Of a DNA stretch of 64,000 bases, positions 21,715 to 30,997 are shown in pieces; position 1 is the stretch's first letter, and each line of letters opens with the position of its first letter. The position numbers and the translations under genes are program-made. The DNA is from CAXQUZ01 sp942491145 (GTDB lineage: Bacteria; Myxococcota_A; UBA796; UBA2385): assembly GCA_942491145.1 (NCBI GenBank), contig CALOBC010000006.1:1-64000 (forward strand). Direction: 5' to 3'. The notes beneath the pieces were generated by a model. It worked only from the letters and a program-made list of their open reading frames with translations, had not been told where the DNA came from and made no database searches.

Positions 21715-22968
21715 TCAGCGCGGCCGGAGCACCCTCGGGAAGCGGCTCCACACCACAATCATCGCCACAGCGGCGCACCCGGCGATGGCCACAAAGACCC
21801 GCCCGAGGCCTGCCTCGAGGCCCGGCACCGCGGCGAAGTCTTCGGCCCCCGCCGGGATGCCGGCCACCCATCCGAAGGCCACCACGCCCACCGCTCGTCC
21901 GAAGCTGCGGGCGAGCAGGGACAAGGAGCTGGCCTGCCCGCGCAAGTGGTCGGGTGCCCCTTCCTGCACGGCGACGTTGAAGCTGGGCAGTGTGGTGCCC
22001 ATGCCCAGTCCCACGAGCACGAGGCCGGCTCGGGCAGACGGGGAGACCGCCGCGATGCCGCAGCCCAGCGCTGTGATGACCGTGCCGATGCGCACCAGGG
22101 TGCGGAAGCCCAGCCGAGGCACCAGCCGGCCCGAGATGATCGATGCTGCGGTCCATGCCAGCGACAGAGGGATGATGGCGAGCCCGGCGTCGGTCGGGGT
22201 GCCCCCCTCGATGGCCTGGATCCAGGCCGGCAAGAAGCCCACAAAGCCGATGAGCACGGCGCCCAGGGCGATGCTCGACACGGCGATGTTGCGGGGGCCG
22301 GGCAAGCCCAGCAGCACTCGGGTGCCCGCCCAGAGTCCGGTGCTGGAGGGGTCTTCTGTGGCCCGCGCGCTCAGGGGCAGCGCCGGCAGGAACAGCGCGA
22401 TGGCCCCCGCGGCGATGGCGGCCGGCGGCAGGTTGATCCAGAACGCGGCTCGCCACGAGAAGGCCTCGGTGAGCACACCGCCGACGGCCGGGCCAATGAG
22501 GGCACTGGTGGCCCACACCAAGCTCAGGGCGCCCTGCATGCGGGCGCGGTCGCGAACGGTGTAGAGATCGCCGAAGATGGTGTGGGTGAGGGGCACCAGG
22601 CCACCGGCGCCGAGCCCCTGGAACAGCCGCCCGAGCACCAGCAGCTTCATGGACGGTGCGAGCGCACAGATGAGGGAGCCGATGGCGAAAGTGACGACGG
22701 ACAGGGCATAGGTGGGCCGTCGACCCCACCGATCCGACAGCATGCCATAGACCGGGGTCATGCCGGTCTGGGCGATGACGTAGGACGAGAAGATCCAGGG
22801 GTACAGCCCGGCGCCACCCAGCTCGCCGACCATCACGGGCACGGCCGGCGCGACGATCATGATCTCCAGACTGGCGAGGAAAGTGCCCACCATCAGGGCA
22901 CCCACGACCAGTCTCCGCCGGGTGGTGGAGAGCTGCAGGGCGGGCGATTCGATTGGGGCTGGGTCCAC
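21715..22968 (-). CDS. MFS drug/metabolite exporter (DHA family)
   Basis: A 417-residue protein with twelve hydrophobic segments. Motif A is in YGMLSDRWGRRPTYALSVVT, and motif C-like features are in VWATSALIGPAVGGVLTEAF (drug:H+ antiporter signature). EIMIVAPAVPVMVGEL in helix 1 is the D1-type motif (usually 'LDxTIVNVALP'), with Glu in place of Asp, as in the EmrB/QacA-like group but with 12 rather than 14 helices. It exports an unknown compound using the proton gradient. Divergent from the cytochrome operon, with 193 bases between. Confidence 0.85.
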   Translation of the reverse strand: MDPAPIESPALQLSTTRRRLVVGALMVGTFLASLEIMIVAPAVPVMVGELGGAGLYPWIFSSYVIAQTGMTPVYGMLSDRWGRRPTYALSVVTFAIGSLICALAPSMKLLVLGRLFQGLGAGGLVPLTHTIFGDLYTVRDRARMQGALSLVWATSALIGPAVGGVLTEAFSWRAAFWINLPPAAIAAGAIALFLPALPLSARATEDPSSTGLWAGTRVLLGLPGPRNIAVSSIALGAVLIGFVGFLPAWIQAIEGGTPTDAGLAIIPLSLAWTAASIISGRLVPRLGFRTLVRIGTVITALGCGIAAVSPSARAGLVLVGLGMGTTLPSFNVAVQEGAPDHLRGQASSLSLLARSFGRAVGVVAFGWVAGIPAGAEDFAAVPGLEAGLGRVFVAIAGCAAVAMIVVWSRFPRVLRPR

Positions 22969-23161
22969 AGCTGCCTCCGCGGGGGGGGCCTCCTACCCGG
23001 CTGCGGCGCGGGGGGTGGCGGGTCGCGAGGGCAGCGTCAAAGGGGCCACGGTGGGCGTCGATTGCCGGCTTGCACTGCGGGGAATCAACCGGAACCTGCG
23101 GCAGCGCAACACCCCGAGGGTGGCGACGTGTGATGCTGCGGTGGGTTCCTGCAGGTTGTGG

Positions 23162-25117
23162 GTGTTGAGACTGTTCATGCTGCTGCTGGCTTTGGTGGGC
23201 TGTGGCGGGGTGAGCCCGGCCGCTGACGTCGACCTGTATCCGGTCGCCTTCCGTGCCCAGGGTGCCCTGAGAGTGATGGTTCTCGATGCCACGGGCCGTC
23301 CGGTCGGTGGGGCCTGGGTGACGGTCTCCCCCGGGGGCTTTGAGGGGCAGACCGATGCCCAGGGTGTGGTCGTGCTGGAGCGCCTCGTGCCTGGGCCGTC
23401 CACCGTGTACGCCGCGGCCCAAGGGGTGCGCAGCGCTCAGGAAGTCGACGTTCCCGAGCTCGACCCAGGTGCCGACGACACGGGCCTGCTGGACGTCGAG
23501 CTCGTGCTGCCCGAAGTGCCCTTGGCCGGCGCGCTCGCCACGGTGGCGGTGGCCGGTCCCGGCGGCCTGCCCCTCAGCGGGGTGCAGGTGTCCGCAGGCG
23601 CGGTGTCGACCGTGACGGATGCCGCTGGTCAGGCTGTTCTGGTGGGGTTCGAAGGGCCCGATGTGGTGGTCTCGGTGCGGGATCCCGAGGGCCGGGTGGC
23701 CGATGCCGATCTGGGGGTCGGCACGCTCGGGGCCGCCGAGGGGGTGCAGTGGTCGATGCAGCTGTCGGGCCGGGTGCACGACGGGGCCCGCTTCTTGGGG
23801 TCCGCGGCCTGCGCGGGCTGCCACGGGGACCAGCACGACGCGTGGCTTCAGACGGCCCATGCCCAGGCGCTCACGGCGGCTGCGGGGCCGGACGTGGAAG
23901 CGGTGTTTCTGGCGGGGCAGTCCCTCGACTCGGGGGGGCTCACGGTCAGTGCGGTTGTTGATAATGATGATCTGGTCGTTGTTCTCGATGATGGCCTGGG
24001 CGGCGTGCAGCGCTGGACCGTCGCCGGCTGGATCGGCCGCCCGGCGCATGCTGCGGTGCCCTGGGCTGACGACGACGGGGTGGCCTGGGCCTTGCCGCTG
24101 GTGTGGCGGGGTGGCGGCAGCTCACGGACGGGGCATCCCGACGCCCAGCCGGGCTTTGTGGCCCGGGACACCGACCGCTGGCTGGACGACACCGGGCGCC
24201 TGCAGCGACCGCCTGTTGCCGAGAGTGCCGAGGCCCAGTGCTTCGGCTGCCACGCGACCGGCTTTGTGCTGGACCCCCAAGACGACGGCGGCGTCGAGAT
24301 GGTGGCCACCCGGGGGGAGGACCGCTGGCAGGAGGGCGCGGTGGCCTGTGAGGCGTGCCACGGACCGGGCAGTGAGCACCGGCGCCTCGCCGCTGAAGGT
24401 GGCCAGCAGGTCATTGTGAACCCGGGTCACCTCGATCAACAGCGGGCCCTCGACAGCTGTGGGGCCTGTCATGGGGCGACCGAAGCCCACGGCCGTCCCT
24501 TCGCCGGACGGGGAGAAGGGGGCTTTGAGCCGGGGGAGATATTGGCGGACCACACGGTGAGCGACGCGGTGCGCTGGCCCGGGGGCACGGCGGCAGGACC
24601 TCACCAACAGTCCGATGAGCACGGCGATGCCGGGCACGGTGCGGCCGGACTGGACTGCAACACCTGCCACGCGGTCCATGGGGCGACGGGCAGCCTGCGG
24701 GCCTCCGCCACCGACAACACGCTGTGCCTGGCGTGCCACAGCGACCACGACGAAGACTCGGGCCACCTCGCCCATGTGCGCATCGACCCCGAGGGCCTCA
24801 CCGAGGGCGGGCGGTGCATCGGCTGCCACATGCCGGGCACCGCGACAGAGTCGGGCTGGGGCACACTCTCGGGCGCGGGCAGCCTCGGTACCCACACGTT
24901 TTGGGCGCTGGCCCCCCAAGAGACGGTGGACGTCTTCGGCGAGAGCGAGGTCCTGGACTTGGGGGCTTTTCCAGCCCACGCGTGTGCGGACTGTCACGCA
25001 TGGAACGGCTGGCGCTTTGGCGAGAGCGGCGTGGACTTCCCGGGCGCCGACGGTGACCCGACCCTGAGAGCCACCCACGAAGCCCACCAAGAGAGCTTCT
25101 TGGAGAAGTACCCATGA
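23162..25117 (+). CDS. Octahaem c-type cytochrome lipoprotein with carboxypeptidase-regulatory-like domains
   Basis: A 651-residue protein. GTG 23162 is preferred as it opens directly into a lipoprotein signal (LRLFMLLLALVGCGG). Residues about 35-200 hold two beta-sandwich units (MVLDATGRPVGGAWVTVSPG, AGPGGLPLSGVQVSAG) of the regulatory-like type. Eight CxxCH sites follow (CAGCH, CFGCH, CEACH, CGACH, CNTCH, CLACH, CIGCH, CADCH), with the 'GSAACAGCHGDQHDAW..TAHA' start typical of cytochrome c554-like proteins. It is the first gene of the multihaem operon, whose next start overlaps its stop. It probably sits on the outer membrane or the periplasmic face. Confidence 0.85.
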   Translation: MLRLFMLLLALVGCGGVSPAADVDLYPVAFRAQGALRVMVLDATGRPVGGAWVTVSPGGFEGQTDAQGVVVLERLVPGPSTVYAAAQGVRSAQEVDVPELDPGADDTGLLDVELVLPEVPLAGALATVAVAGPGGLPLSGVQVSAGAVSTVTDAAGQAVLVGFEGPDVVVSVRDPEGRVADADLGVGTLGAAEGVQWSMQLSGRVHDGARFLGSAACAGCHGDQHDAWLQTAHAQALTAAAGPDVEAVFLAGQSLDSGGLTVSAVVDNDDLVVVLDDGLGGVQRWTVAGWIGRPAHAAVPWADDDGVAWALPLVWRGGGSSRTGHPDAQPGFVARDTDRWLDDTGRLQRPPVAESAEAQCFGCHATGFVLDPQDDGGVEMVATRGEDRWQEGAVACEACHGPGSEHRRLAAEGGQQVIVNPGHLDQQRALDSCGACHGATEAHGRPFAGRGEGGFEPGEILADHTVSDAVRWPGGTAAGPHQQSDEHGDAGHGAAGLDCNTCHAVHGATGSLRASATDNTLCLACHSDHDEDSGHLAHVRIDPEGLTEGGRCIGCHMPGTATESGWGTLSGAGSLGTHTFWALAPQETVDVFGESEVLDLGAFPAHACADCHAWNGWRFGESGVDFPGADGDPTLRATHEAHQESFLEKYP

Positions 25118-25899
25118 GGTGGCTGCCGCTGTTTTTGGTCTGGGCAGGCTGTGGCACTCTCGCCCCCCCCAAGGTCGCCGATCCGGAGCTGGTGCGCTTT
25201 CCCCACGCCGATGGCTTTGCGGCCGGTGGCTTGCATGGTGTGCAGGCCTTCGAGGTGGGGGGCTGCGACGACTGCCACACGGCGTCGGGCCCCGGGGTGG
25301 AGTGCTCGAGCTGCCATGAAGCGATGCCCCATCCCGAGGGCTTTGTCGCAGGCTCTGTGCACGGTGCCGTGTCGCGAACGGCTGAAGAACGGGGTGCCTG
25401 CTCGACGTGCCATGAGACCGAGGGACTGCGCGCGGCCCAGACCGCCGGTTGTGTGGGCTGTCATCCGTCCTGGCCCCACCCGACGGGCTACCAAGATGCC
25501 GGTGCTCACGGCATTGACGCGATGGCCAGGGGCTCGGTGGTCGCGAGCTGTGGGTCGTGCCACGGCGCCACCCTCGCGGGGGGCATCGAGGCGCCGGGGT
25601 GTGCATCGTGCCACTCTGCTTGGCCCCATCCCGACGACTATGCCGACCCCGCGCACCATGGCAGCGACTGGCGGGCCGGCGTGGGCTGTGTGGGCTGCCA
25701 TGGCGAGACCGACGGGGGCACGGCCGGGGTGGCGTGCAGCCGCTGCCATGCGGACTATCCCCATCCCCCAGGCTGGGGCCGGTCCCACACGGCGTCGGCG
25801 GCGGCCAAGGGGGAGCTCACCTGCCTCGGCTGTCACCACGAGCCCGGGCCTTCGCTGCCGGGCACCTGCGCGGCGAGCTGCCACGGGGGTATGCCGTGA
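25114..25899 (+). CDS. Decahaem c-type cytochrome lipoprotein
   Basis: A 261-residue protein with lipobox FLVWAGC near residue 13. Nine CxxCH sites (CDDCH, CSSCH, CSTCH, CVGCH, CGSCH, CASCH, CVGCH, CSRCH, CLGCH) and one CAASCH, that is one haem per 25 residues. A repeat of about 50-60 residues recurs: 'CH...WPHP.GY/DYxD..HG', each ending with a PHP that may give distal His ligands. It is packed like a molecular wire. ATGA overlaps at both ends place it between the octahaem protein and the barrel protein. Confidence 0.85.
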   Translation: MRWLPLFLVWAGCGTLAPPKVADPELVRFPHADGFAAGGLHGVQAFEVGGCDDCHTASGPGVECSSCHEAMPHPEGFVAGSVHGAVSRTAEERGACSTCHETEGLRAAQTAGCVGCHPSWPHPTGYQDAGAHGIDAMARGSVVASCGSCHGATLAGGIEAPGCASCHSAWPHPDDYADPAHHGSDWRAGVGCVGCHGETDGGTAGVACSRCHADYPHPPGWGRSHTASAAAKGELTCLGCHHEPGPSLPGTCAASCHGGMP

Positions 25900-27062
25900 T
25901 GGTGATCATTGTCGGCACGGGCGTGGGGCTCGCGGCCTCCCCTCAGCTGTGGTCAACCACGGCGGTGGAGGGGCGGCCGGACCTGCGGGGAAGGACCGCA
26001 CTCCGCGCCGAGCAACAGCTCAGCATGGCGGCGGGACTCGGTGAGGGCTGGACGATGGTGGCCCAGGGCTCGGTGCGGGACCCCTCCGCCGAGGATGCCC
26101 CGCTCAAGGGCGATCTGCTGCGCTTGCACGTCCAGCATGATGCGGGGATCTGGCACATCGACAGCGGCCGCTTTGCCCGCCTGGACCTGCGCGGTGCCCA
26201 ACACTTGGACGGGGCGGCCGTCGAGGTGGACCTGGGGGACTGGCGGGTGTCGTCGTGGGCGGGACGGCGCTGGGCACCGGAGGTCTGGCGGGTCGACACG
26301 ACTTTGGTGGGCGGTGCCGGGGCGGAGGCCCGGGTGGCGCCGGGGACCGATGCGGGGGTGGGGGTGGAGAGCCGCTGGGCGACGGGGGGCACCCAGCTGC
26401 GGTCGTTTGTGGCCCTGTGCCGGCGGGGCTCCCGGGGGGCCCAGGCCATCGCCAGTGTCGAACACGCGGCGCTGCATGCTGCGGGTGAACGGGCCGAGCT
26501 CGCCGGTGACTTGCCCCTGCAGTACACGTCCATTGGCGCGAGTGTGCGGTGGGAGAACCTGCCCGAAGATCTTCTGCCAGTGGGTGTTTCCACGCCGATG
26601 CAGTGGCTCGCGCCCGAGGGCTATGGCGTCGTGAGCCTGCGCTCCACCACCCCGCTGGGGCCCCTGTCGCTCGACATCCGGGGCGGGCCGGCGGTGTTTC
26701 GAGAGGGGCCGATGGGCGGCCAAGGTCGGGCGGGGCTGTCGGCCACGGGGCGCACGGGGCTGCACAGCGCGGTGGTCGCGGTGGGGGGCATCACCGGCGA
26801 CGCGGGCTTGCTGGGCGGGGTGGTGGAAGGGGGCGTGCAGCGGGGCACGGGCTCGTTAGTGGTCGACGTGGGGGTGTTCTCGCTGCGTCCTTCCATTGGG
26901 CCCGCCGCCCAGGTGTGGGAGGCGCGCGTGCGGGGCACCTTGCCCACGGCCCTGTCTGCGGCCCACCTGAAGCTGGAGCTGGCCACCGGTGTGGACCGGG
27001 TGCTCGCGCCGTTTGTGCGGGGTGGGCTCGCGCTTGTCCTCGGGCCGGGGGGCATGCGATGA
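25899..27062 (+). CDS. Predicted outer-membrane beta-barrel of the cytochrome operon
   Basis: A 387-residue protein without Cys-haem motifs. ATG 25899 overlaps the previous stop (TGATG). A short signal (VIIVGTGVGLAAS) is followed by a long run of amphipathic strands with Gly/Ala turns, for example LRLHVQHDAGIWHIDSGRFA, VEVDLGDWRVSSWAGRRWAP and VVAVGGITGDAGLLGGVVEG. There are no membrane helices. Porin-cytochrome complexes use such a barrel as sheath for a multihaem cytochrome, so this would thread electrons across the outer membrane; the family match to MtrB or PioB could not be tested. It is shorter than MtrB (about 700). Confidence 0.6.
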   Translation: MVIIVGTGVGLAASPQLWSTTAVEGRPDLRGRTALRAEQQLSMAAGLGEGWTMVAQGSVRDPSAEDAPLKGDLLRLHVQHDAGIWHIDSGRFARLDLRGAQHLDGAAVEVDLGDWRVSSWAGRRWAPEVWRVDTTLVGGAGAEARVAPGTDAGVGVESRWATGGTQLRSFVALCRRGSRGAQAIASVEHAALHAAGERAELAGDLPLQYTSIGASVRWENLPEDLLPVGVSTPMQWLAPEGYGVVSLRSTTPLGPLSLDIRGGPAVFREGPMGGQGRAGLSATGRTGLHSAVVAVGGITGDAGLLGGVVEGGVQRGTGSLVVDVGVFSLRPSIGPAAQVWEARVRGTLPTALSAAHLKLELATGVDRVLAPFVRGGLALVLGPGGMR

Positions 27063-27658
27063 GAGCGCTCAGCTGGGCCTTGTTGTGGGGCGTGGTCGGC
27101 CTCGCCGCTGCCTCGCCGCCGGCCTCCCGTCCTGCGCTGCAAGACGCCCAGCCCACTGTGCTGGCGCCGCTGCCCTTTGACCACGCGCGCCATGCCCGCA
27201 GCCTGGAGAAGACCGGGCTGGCCTGTGTGGACTGCCATCCTGTGGGCCTGACCGCGGCCCCGGGACAGCCCCTGCCCGCTGACCCTGCGCCGCCGACCGA
27301 GAGCTGCCACGGGTGCCATCTTCAAGAGCTCCCAGGCGCGCCTCGGCGGGCTCCCCGGACGTGCGCGACCTGCCACCCGGTTGCCCAAGAGCTGCTGCCC
27401 GTCGACCACAACGCCGCCTGGCTGACGGCCCATGCGCCCGCGGCCCGGGCGCCGGGCGCCACGTGTGAGACGTGCCACACCCGGCGGGTCTGTGTGGACT
27501 GCCATGACGACCGGGGTCCATTGTCGAGAACACCTCATCCGCCGGCATTCCGGGCGACCCACGGCATCGAAGCACGGCTGGACCCGGCCTCGTGCACCAC
27601 CTGCCACACGGGGCCGTCGTGCACCGCGTGCCACAGCACCGGGAGCTTGCCATGGTGA
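27059..27658 (+). CDS. Heptahaem c-type cytochrome, exported
   Basis: A 199-residue protein from ATG 27059 (ATGA overlap). The signal peptide is RALSWALLWGVVGLAAASPP. Seven CxxCH sites: CVDCH, CHGCH, CATCH, CETCH, CVDCH, CTTCH, CTACH. The first haem region PFDHARHARSLEKTGLACVD (HxxH before CVDCH) resembles the class III/NrfH-type tri-haem segments 'FDHxxH'. It lacks a lipobox and is probably a periplasmic shuttle between the NapC-like protein and the lipoprotein cytochromes. Confidence 0.83.
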   Translation: MRALSWALLWGVVGLAAASPPASRPALQDAQPTVLAPLPFDHARHARSLEKTGLACVDCHPVGLTAAPGQPLPADPAPPTESCHGCHLQELPGAPRRAPRTCATCHPVAQELLPVDHNAAWLTAHAPAARAPGATCETCHTRRVCVDCHDDRGPLSRTPHPPAFRATHGIEARLDPASCTTCHTGPSCTACHSTGSLPW

Positions 27659-27933
27659 TCGCGCTGCTGTGGGTGGTGCTCGCGGGGTGCGGGCCCGAAG
27701 ACGACTGCCCGGAGGGCTCCATGCTTGCGGGCGAGGATGGCCTCATCGTGGTGCAGAACGAGCACCCCGAGGGCTGGGGTGAGCCAGCCTGCTTCTCGTG
27801 CCACGCCGCCGCCGTGGTGCACCGCACGGGCTGCACCCCCGGGGTGGACTTGTCGGCCGTGCGGAAAGAGGTGGACGCGGACGGCCTGTCGAGCTGTGCG
27901 GCGTGCCATGGCAACAACGGGGTTAGCCCGTGA
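27652..27933 (+). CDS. Small dihaem c-type cytochrome lipoprotein
   Basis: A 93-residue protein whose ATG 27652 overlaps the previous gene. The signal sequence VIALLWVVLAGCGPEDD has a lipobox with Cys at about residue 12. Two haem sites: CFSCH and CAACH. A short acidic patch (EDDCPEGS) and 'EGWGEPACFSCHAAAVVHRT' are seen. It may be an electron-transfer adaptor between neighbours. Its stop overlaps the next start (GTGA). Confidence 0.75.
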   Translation: MVIALLWVVLAGCGPEDDCPEGSMLAGEDGLIVVQNEHPEGWGEPACFSCHAAAVVHRTGCTPGVDLSAVRKEVDADGLSSCAACHGNNGVSP

Positions 27934-28724
27934 TTTTACTGCTGTTGGCCATCTTGGGGGCGTCGGCCTCTCCCCACACCGATCCCACGTCCTGCGCGGC
28001 TTGCCATGCGCCGGGGATAGATCAAGCCGTGGGCCCGGCACGGTCCGACACCGAGAGCTGTGTGGCCTGCCATCCGACCGCCGACATGCACCCCACCGGT
28101 GTGGCGCCCACCGCGAAGACCCGTGGGCCGGCGTCATTCCCGCTGCAAGATGGCTTGGTGTCTTGTCGCACCTGCCATGGCCAGCCGGTCCACGAGGGCG
28201 CCCCCAAGCTCGGGGCCCACTACCTGCGCCCCGCCCCCCAGGGCACGGCTGGCGGCTTCTGTTTTTCCTGCCATGCCGCCGCCGACTATGCCCGCTCCAA
28301 CCCCCATCTCCCGGCGGTGCAGGAGCGGTCTTGTGTGGTCTGCCACGCGGTGCTGCCCGAGAAGGGGGCGGCACCGGAGCACGCGGGACTGCGCAGGGCG
28401 CCTGAGGACACGTGCTCGACGTGCCACCCGCCGGCCCCTCACGTCGGCGCGCTGGTGCACTTGGGCAAAGCGGTGCCGGCCGCTGCGGATGCAACGCTGC
28501 ACCGTGCCAAGGCGGACACCATCGCGTGCTGGACTTGCCATGATGCCCACGGACAGACTGTTCTCGTAAGCCATGGGCCGAGTGAGCTGGGCGCTGCACT
28601 GCGGGCGCTGTCGACGGTGCCGGCGGGGGCCTCGTGGCCCGGGAACGGCGACCGTGGGGTTGCTCTGGCCCTGCCACTTCAGGATGATGCGCTGTGCCGC
28701 GCGTGCCATGGGGACGGACCATGA
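27930..28724 (+). CDS. Octahaem c-type cytochrome, exported
   Basis: A 264-residue protein starting at GTG 27930. The signal peptide is ILLLLAILGASASP. Eight CxxCH sites: CAACH, CVACH, CRTCH, CFSCH, CVVCH, CSTCH, CWTCH, CRACH. 'TADMHPTGVAPTAKTRGPAS' and 'HAPGIDQA..ARSDTESCVACHPT' occur between haems. The pattern with a C-terminal 'DALCRACHG' looks like the doubled-CXXCH (cytochrome c7/NrfB-like) proteins. No lipobox is present, so it is periplasmic. ATGA overlap with the next gene. Confidence 0.82.
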   Translation: MILLLLAILGASASPHTDPTSCAACHAPGIDQAVGPARSDTESCVACHPTADMHPTGVAPTAKTRGPASFPLQDGLVSCRTCHGQPVHEGAPKLGAHYLRPAPQGTAGGFCFSCHAAADYARSNPHLPAVQERSCVVCHAVLPEKGAAPEHAGLRRAPEDTCSTCHPPAPHVGALVHLGKAVPAAADATLHRAKADTIACWTCHDAHGQTVLVSHGPSELGAALRALSTVPAGASWPGNGDRGVALALPLQDDALCRACHGDGP

Positions 28725-30997
28725 GCGCCGTGTTTGCCTTTGCTGTGGGGCTCTTGGGGGGCTGCTACGAGGTCCCGGGCCTGCCACCGATGGCGGACGA
28801 GCCCGCGACGGTGGTGGTGGACGTGGGGGCGCGAGTGGCCGTGGACGCGGTGGCCCCCTCGGATGTGCGGGTGTTGCCCGGACGCGAGGTTGTGGTGCTC
28901 GACGGCCTTCAGCGGCGGCTCTGGGTGATGCCTTGGCCGGAGGGGACCGCGCCGGCGTCCTTTGTGGCCGTTGCACTGCCCCCGGGTGCAGACCTGCCGG
29001 TGCGCTTGGCGCCGTCGACGGATGGGGGTGTGTGGCTCGTCGGGCCCAACACGCCACTGCGCCGGATTGACCTGCAGGGCGCCGTTGTCGAGACCTTGCC
29101 GGTCGTCGCCGGTGCTGCCCCACTGCGTCCTGTGTCGGCGCTGGAGCGGGGCGGGGAGCTGTGGCTGGCCGAGGGCAACACGGTGCGGGTGGTGTCCCGC
29201 GAGACCGGTGAGACCCGCGTGGTGAAGGAGGTTCCCGCCGACGAAGGGGACTGGGCGCGGGTGGTGGATCTGATCGATGGGCCGACGGGCGACGTGCTCG
29301 GTGTGGACACCCTCGGCGCGCGGATGCTGACCCTCGACAACCAAGCCGACAGTGCGCTGCTGTTGGGCGTCTATGGGCGCTGGGCGGGCACGCTGTCCCA
29401 CCCCAAGAGCGCGGCGGTCCTGGACCCCCATGCGGTGGTGGTGGCCGACACGGACCTGGACGCACTGCAGCTCTTCAGCCTGGAGAGTGGTGACCTGGTG
29501 GGCATCTTGGCCGAGTCATCGCCGACGGGAGCCGCGCCCCTGCGACCGGTCCACCCCATCGCCGTGCGGGCCGGGGCCGACAGAGACAGCATCGTGGTCT
29601 TGGACGCCGACCCAAGTGGCGCTCATGTCCTGTTCATCGATGTTCCCGAGGAATCCCGCGAGCTCGCGTGGAGCCGCATGGGGGTGCGTCACTTGCGCTA
29701 TGCGCTGGGGGATGAGCGGGAAGTGGCGAGTCCCGAGACCTGCCGTCAGTGCCATGACGGGCTGGTGATGGACGGTCGGGGCACGCTGGACCCGTCCGCG
29801 ACCCACCATCCTGTGGGCGAGGATCTGCCCGATCCGGTGGCGTGCGGGGACTGCCACACGCCCCATGGTGCCGAAGGACTGGAGAGCTTTCTTCGCCACG
29901 GGCTCGCCGAAGATGCCCTGTGCGTGGGCTGTCATGAGGGGGAGACCCACAAGCCAAGCGGCGCCAGCGAGGCGGGCAGAGCGGGCACTCACCTGACCGG
30001 AAGCGCCTTGCGGGAGCAGCTGGAGGCCAGCTCCACCGGGGAGGATGCCGGCTGCTTGGCCTGCCACGACGTGCACGATGCGGGTGGGCCCAGCTTGACC
30101 CGGGCGTCTTCGGACGAGACGGCCTGTGTGCGCTGCCATGAGGCTCAGGCCACAGGTGGGCACCTTCGGGGCGAGGTCCAGCCCTGCGAGGGGTCGCCGG
30201 GATCGGCGCCGTGCAGCCCCGCGTGCCAGTCCTGTCATGCGCTGGTGGACGGCCAAGGCGAGTCGCTGCTGCGGTCCGTGGACTTGTGTGTACAGTGCCA
30301 TGACCCGGTCGCCCACGGTGGGGGGAAGCGGCACGGCTCCAGCAAGGCGAAGTCCAAGGGCAAAGCGAATGTCGAGTGTGTCGACTGTCACGATGTTCAC
30401 GAGCCCAAGCACCAAGCCACGCTGCTGCGCACGAAGAGCACCGAGGCATCGTGCAAGAGCTGCCACAAGCCCCCCACAGCGGGCCATCCGGTGGCGCGTG
30501 GCGCTGGCAAGCTGCCGGCCTGTGCGGACTGTCACCCGCCCCACACCCCTCGGGCCCGTCCGACGTGCGGCTCGTGCCACGAAGAGCACGCAAGCGCGGG
30601 TGGTCACGGTGCCGCAGCTTGTCTGGACTGCCACCCCGCCCACCATGCAGCGAAGAAGGCGAGCGGCCACCCCCGGGAAGCCACCTGTCTGACGTGCCAC
30701 GGTCCCAGCGCCAAGCCGGGGCTCAACATCGCCCACTGGACCCATCCTGCGCCGCTCTTCGAGTCGTCCGGCCCCGCCTGGGACCGTCTTCAGGGCCTGC
30801 CGCTGTTCGCTGCCGATGGTGAGCAGGTCCCCGCGGGCGCTCCGGGCGCGCTGGTGTGTGCGTCGTGCCACCTGACCCATGGGTCCAACCTCGACAACTT
30901 GCGCCGTCCCGGCTGGACCCCCATGTGTGCTTCTTGCCATGGCCCCGATGCCCTCGGGCTCTACATGGGCTTTCACCGCAGCCGGAGCAAGCCATGA
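28721..30997 (+). CDS. Large lipoprotein: beta-propeller-like domain plus about 15 haems
   Basis: A 758-residue protein; lipobox GLLGGC at about residue 16. Residues about 40-330 resemble an NHL/SMP30-type propeller (VVVLDGLQRRLWVMPWPEGT, GGELWLAEGNTVRVVSRETG, HAVVVADTDLDALQLFSLES). Fifteen CxxCH sites follow: CRQCH, CGDCH, CVGCH, CLACH, CVRCH, CQSCH, CVQCH, CVDCH, CKSCH, CADCH, CGSCH, CLDCH, CLTCH, CASCH, CASCH. A propeller fused to a multihaem arm suggests a protein that binds or oxidises a substrate at the surface and passes electrons on. It is the largest carrier in the operon. Confidence 0.85.
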   Translation: MSAVFAFAVGLLGGCYEVPGLPPMADEPATVVVDVGARVAVDAVAPSDVRVLPGREVVVLDGLQRRLWVMPWPEGTAPASFVAVALPPGADLPVRLAPSTDGGVWLVGPNTPLRRIDLQGAVVETLPVVAGAAPLRPVSALERGGELWLAEGNTVRVVSRETGETRVVKEVPADEGDWARVVDLIDGPTGDVLGVDTLGARMLTLDNQADSALLLGVYGRWAGTLSHPKSAAVLDPHAVVVADTDLDALQLFSLESGDLVGILAESSPTGAAPLRPVHPIAVRAGADRDSIVVLDADPSGAHVLFIDVPEESRELAWSRMGVRHLRYALGDEREVASPETCRQCHDGLVMDGRGTLDPSATHHPVGEDLPDPVACGDCHTPHGAEGLESFLRHGLAEDALCVGCHEGETHKPSGASEAGRAGTHLTGSALREQLEASSTGEDAGCLACHDVHDAGGPSLTRASSDETACVRCHEAQATGGHLRGEVQPCEGSPGSAPCSPACQSCHALVDGQGESLLRSVDLCVQCHDPVAHGGGKRHGSSKAKSKGKANVECVDCHDVHEPKHQATLLRTKSTEASCKSCHKPPTAGHPVARGAGKLPACADCHPPHTPRARPTCGSCHEEHASAGGHGAAACLDCHPAHHAAKKASGHPREATCLTCHGPSAKPGLNIAHWTHPAPLFESSGPAWDRLQGLPLFAADGEQVPAGAPGALVCASCHLTHGSNLDNLRRPGWTPMCASCHGPDALGLYMGFHRSRSKP

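Noticed and set aside
23041..23161. Longer N-terminus of the first cytochrome gene
   Set aside because: The frame before 23162 lacks protein character; a lipoprotein signal begins at 23162.
21671..24049. A 792-codon minus-strand frame over the MFS and cytochrome genes
   Set aside because: It overlaps two convincing genes in other frames, is rich in Arg, His and Pro, and has no start or domain.
28134..29465. Minus-strand frames over the cytochrome operon
   Set aside because: Arg/Pro/Gly-rich shadows of CxxCH-dense genes.
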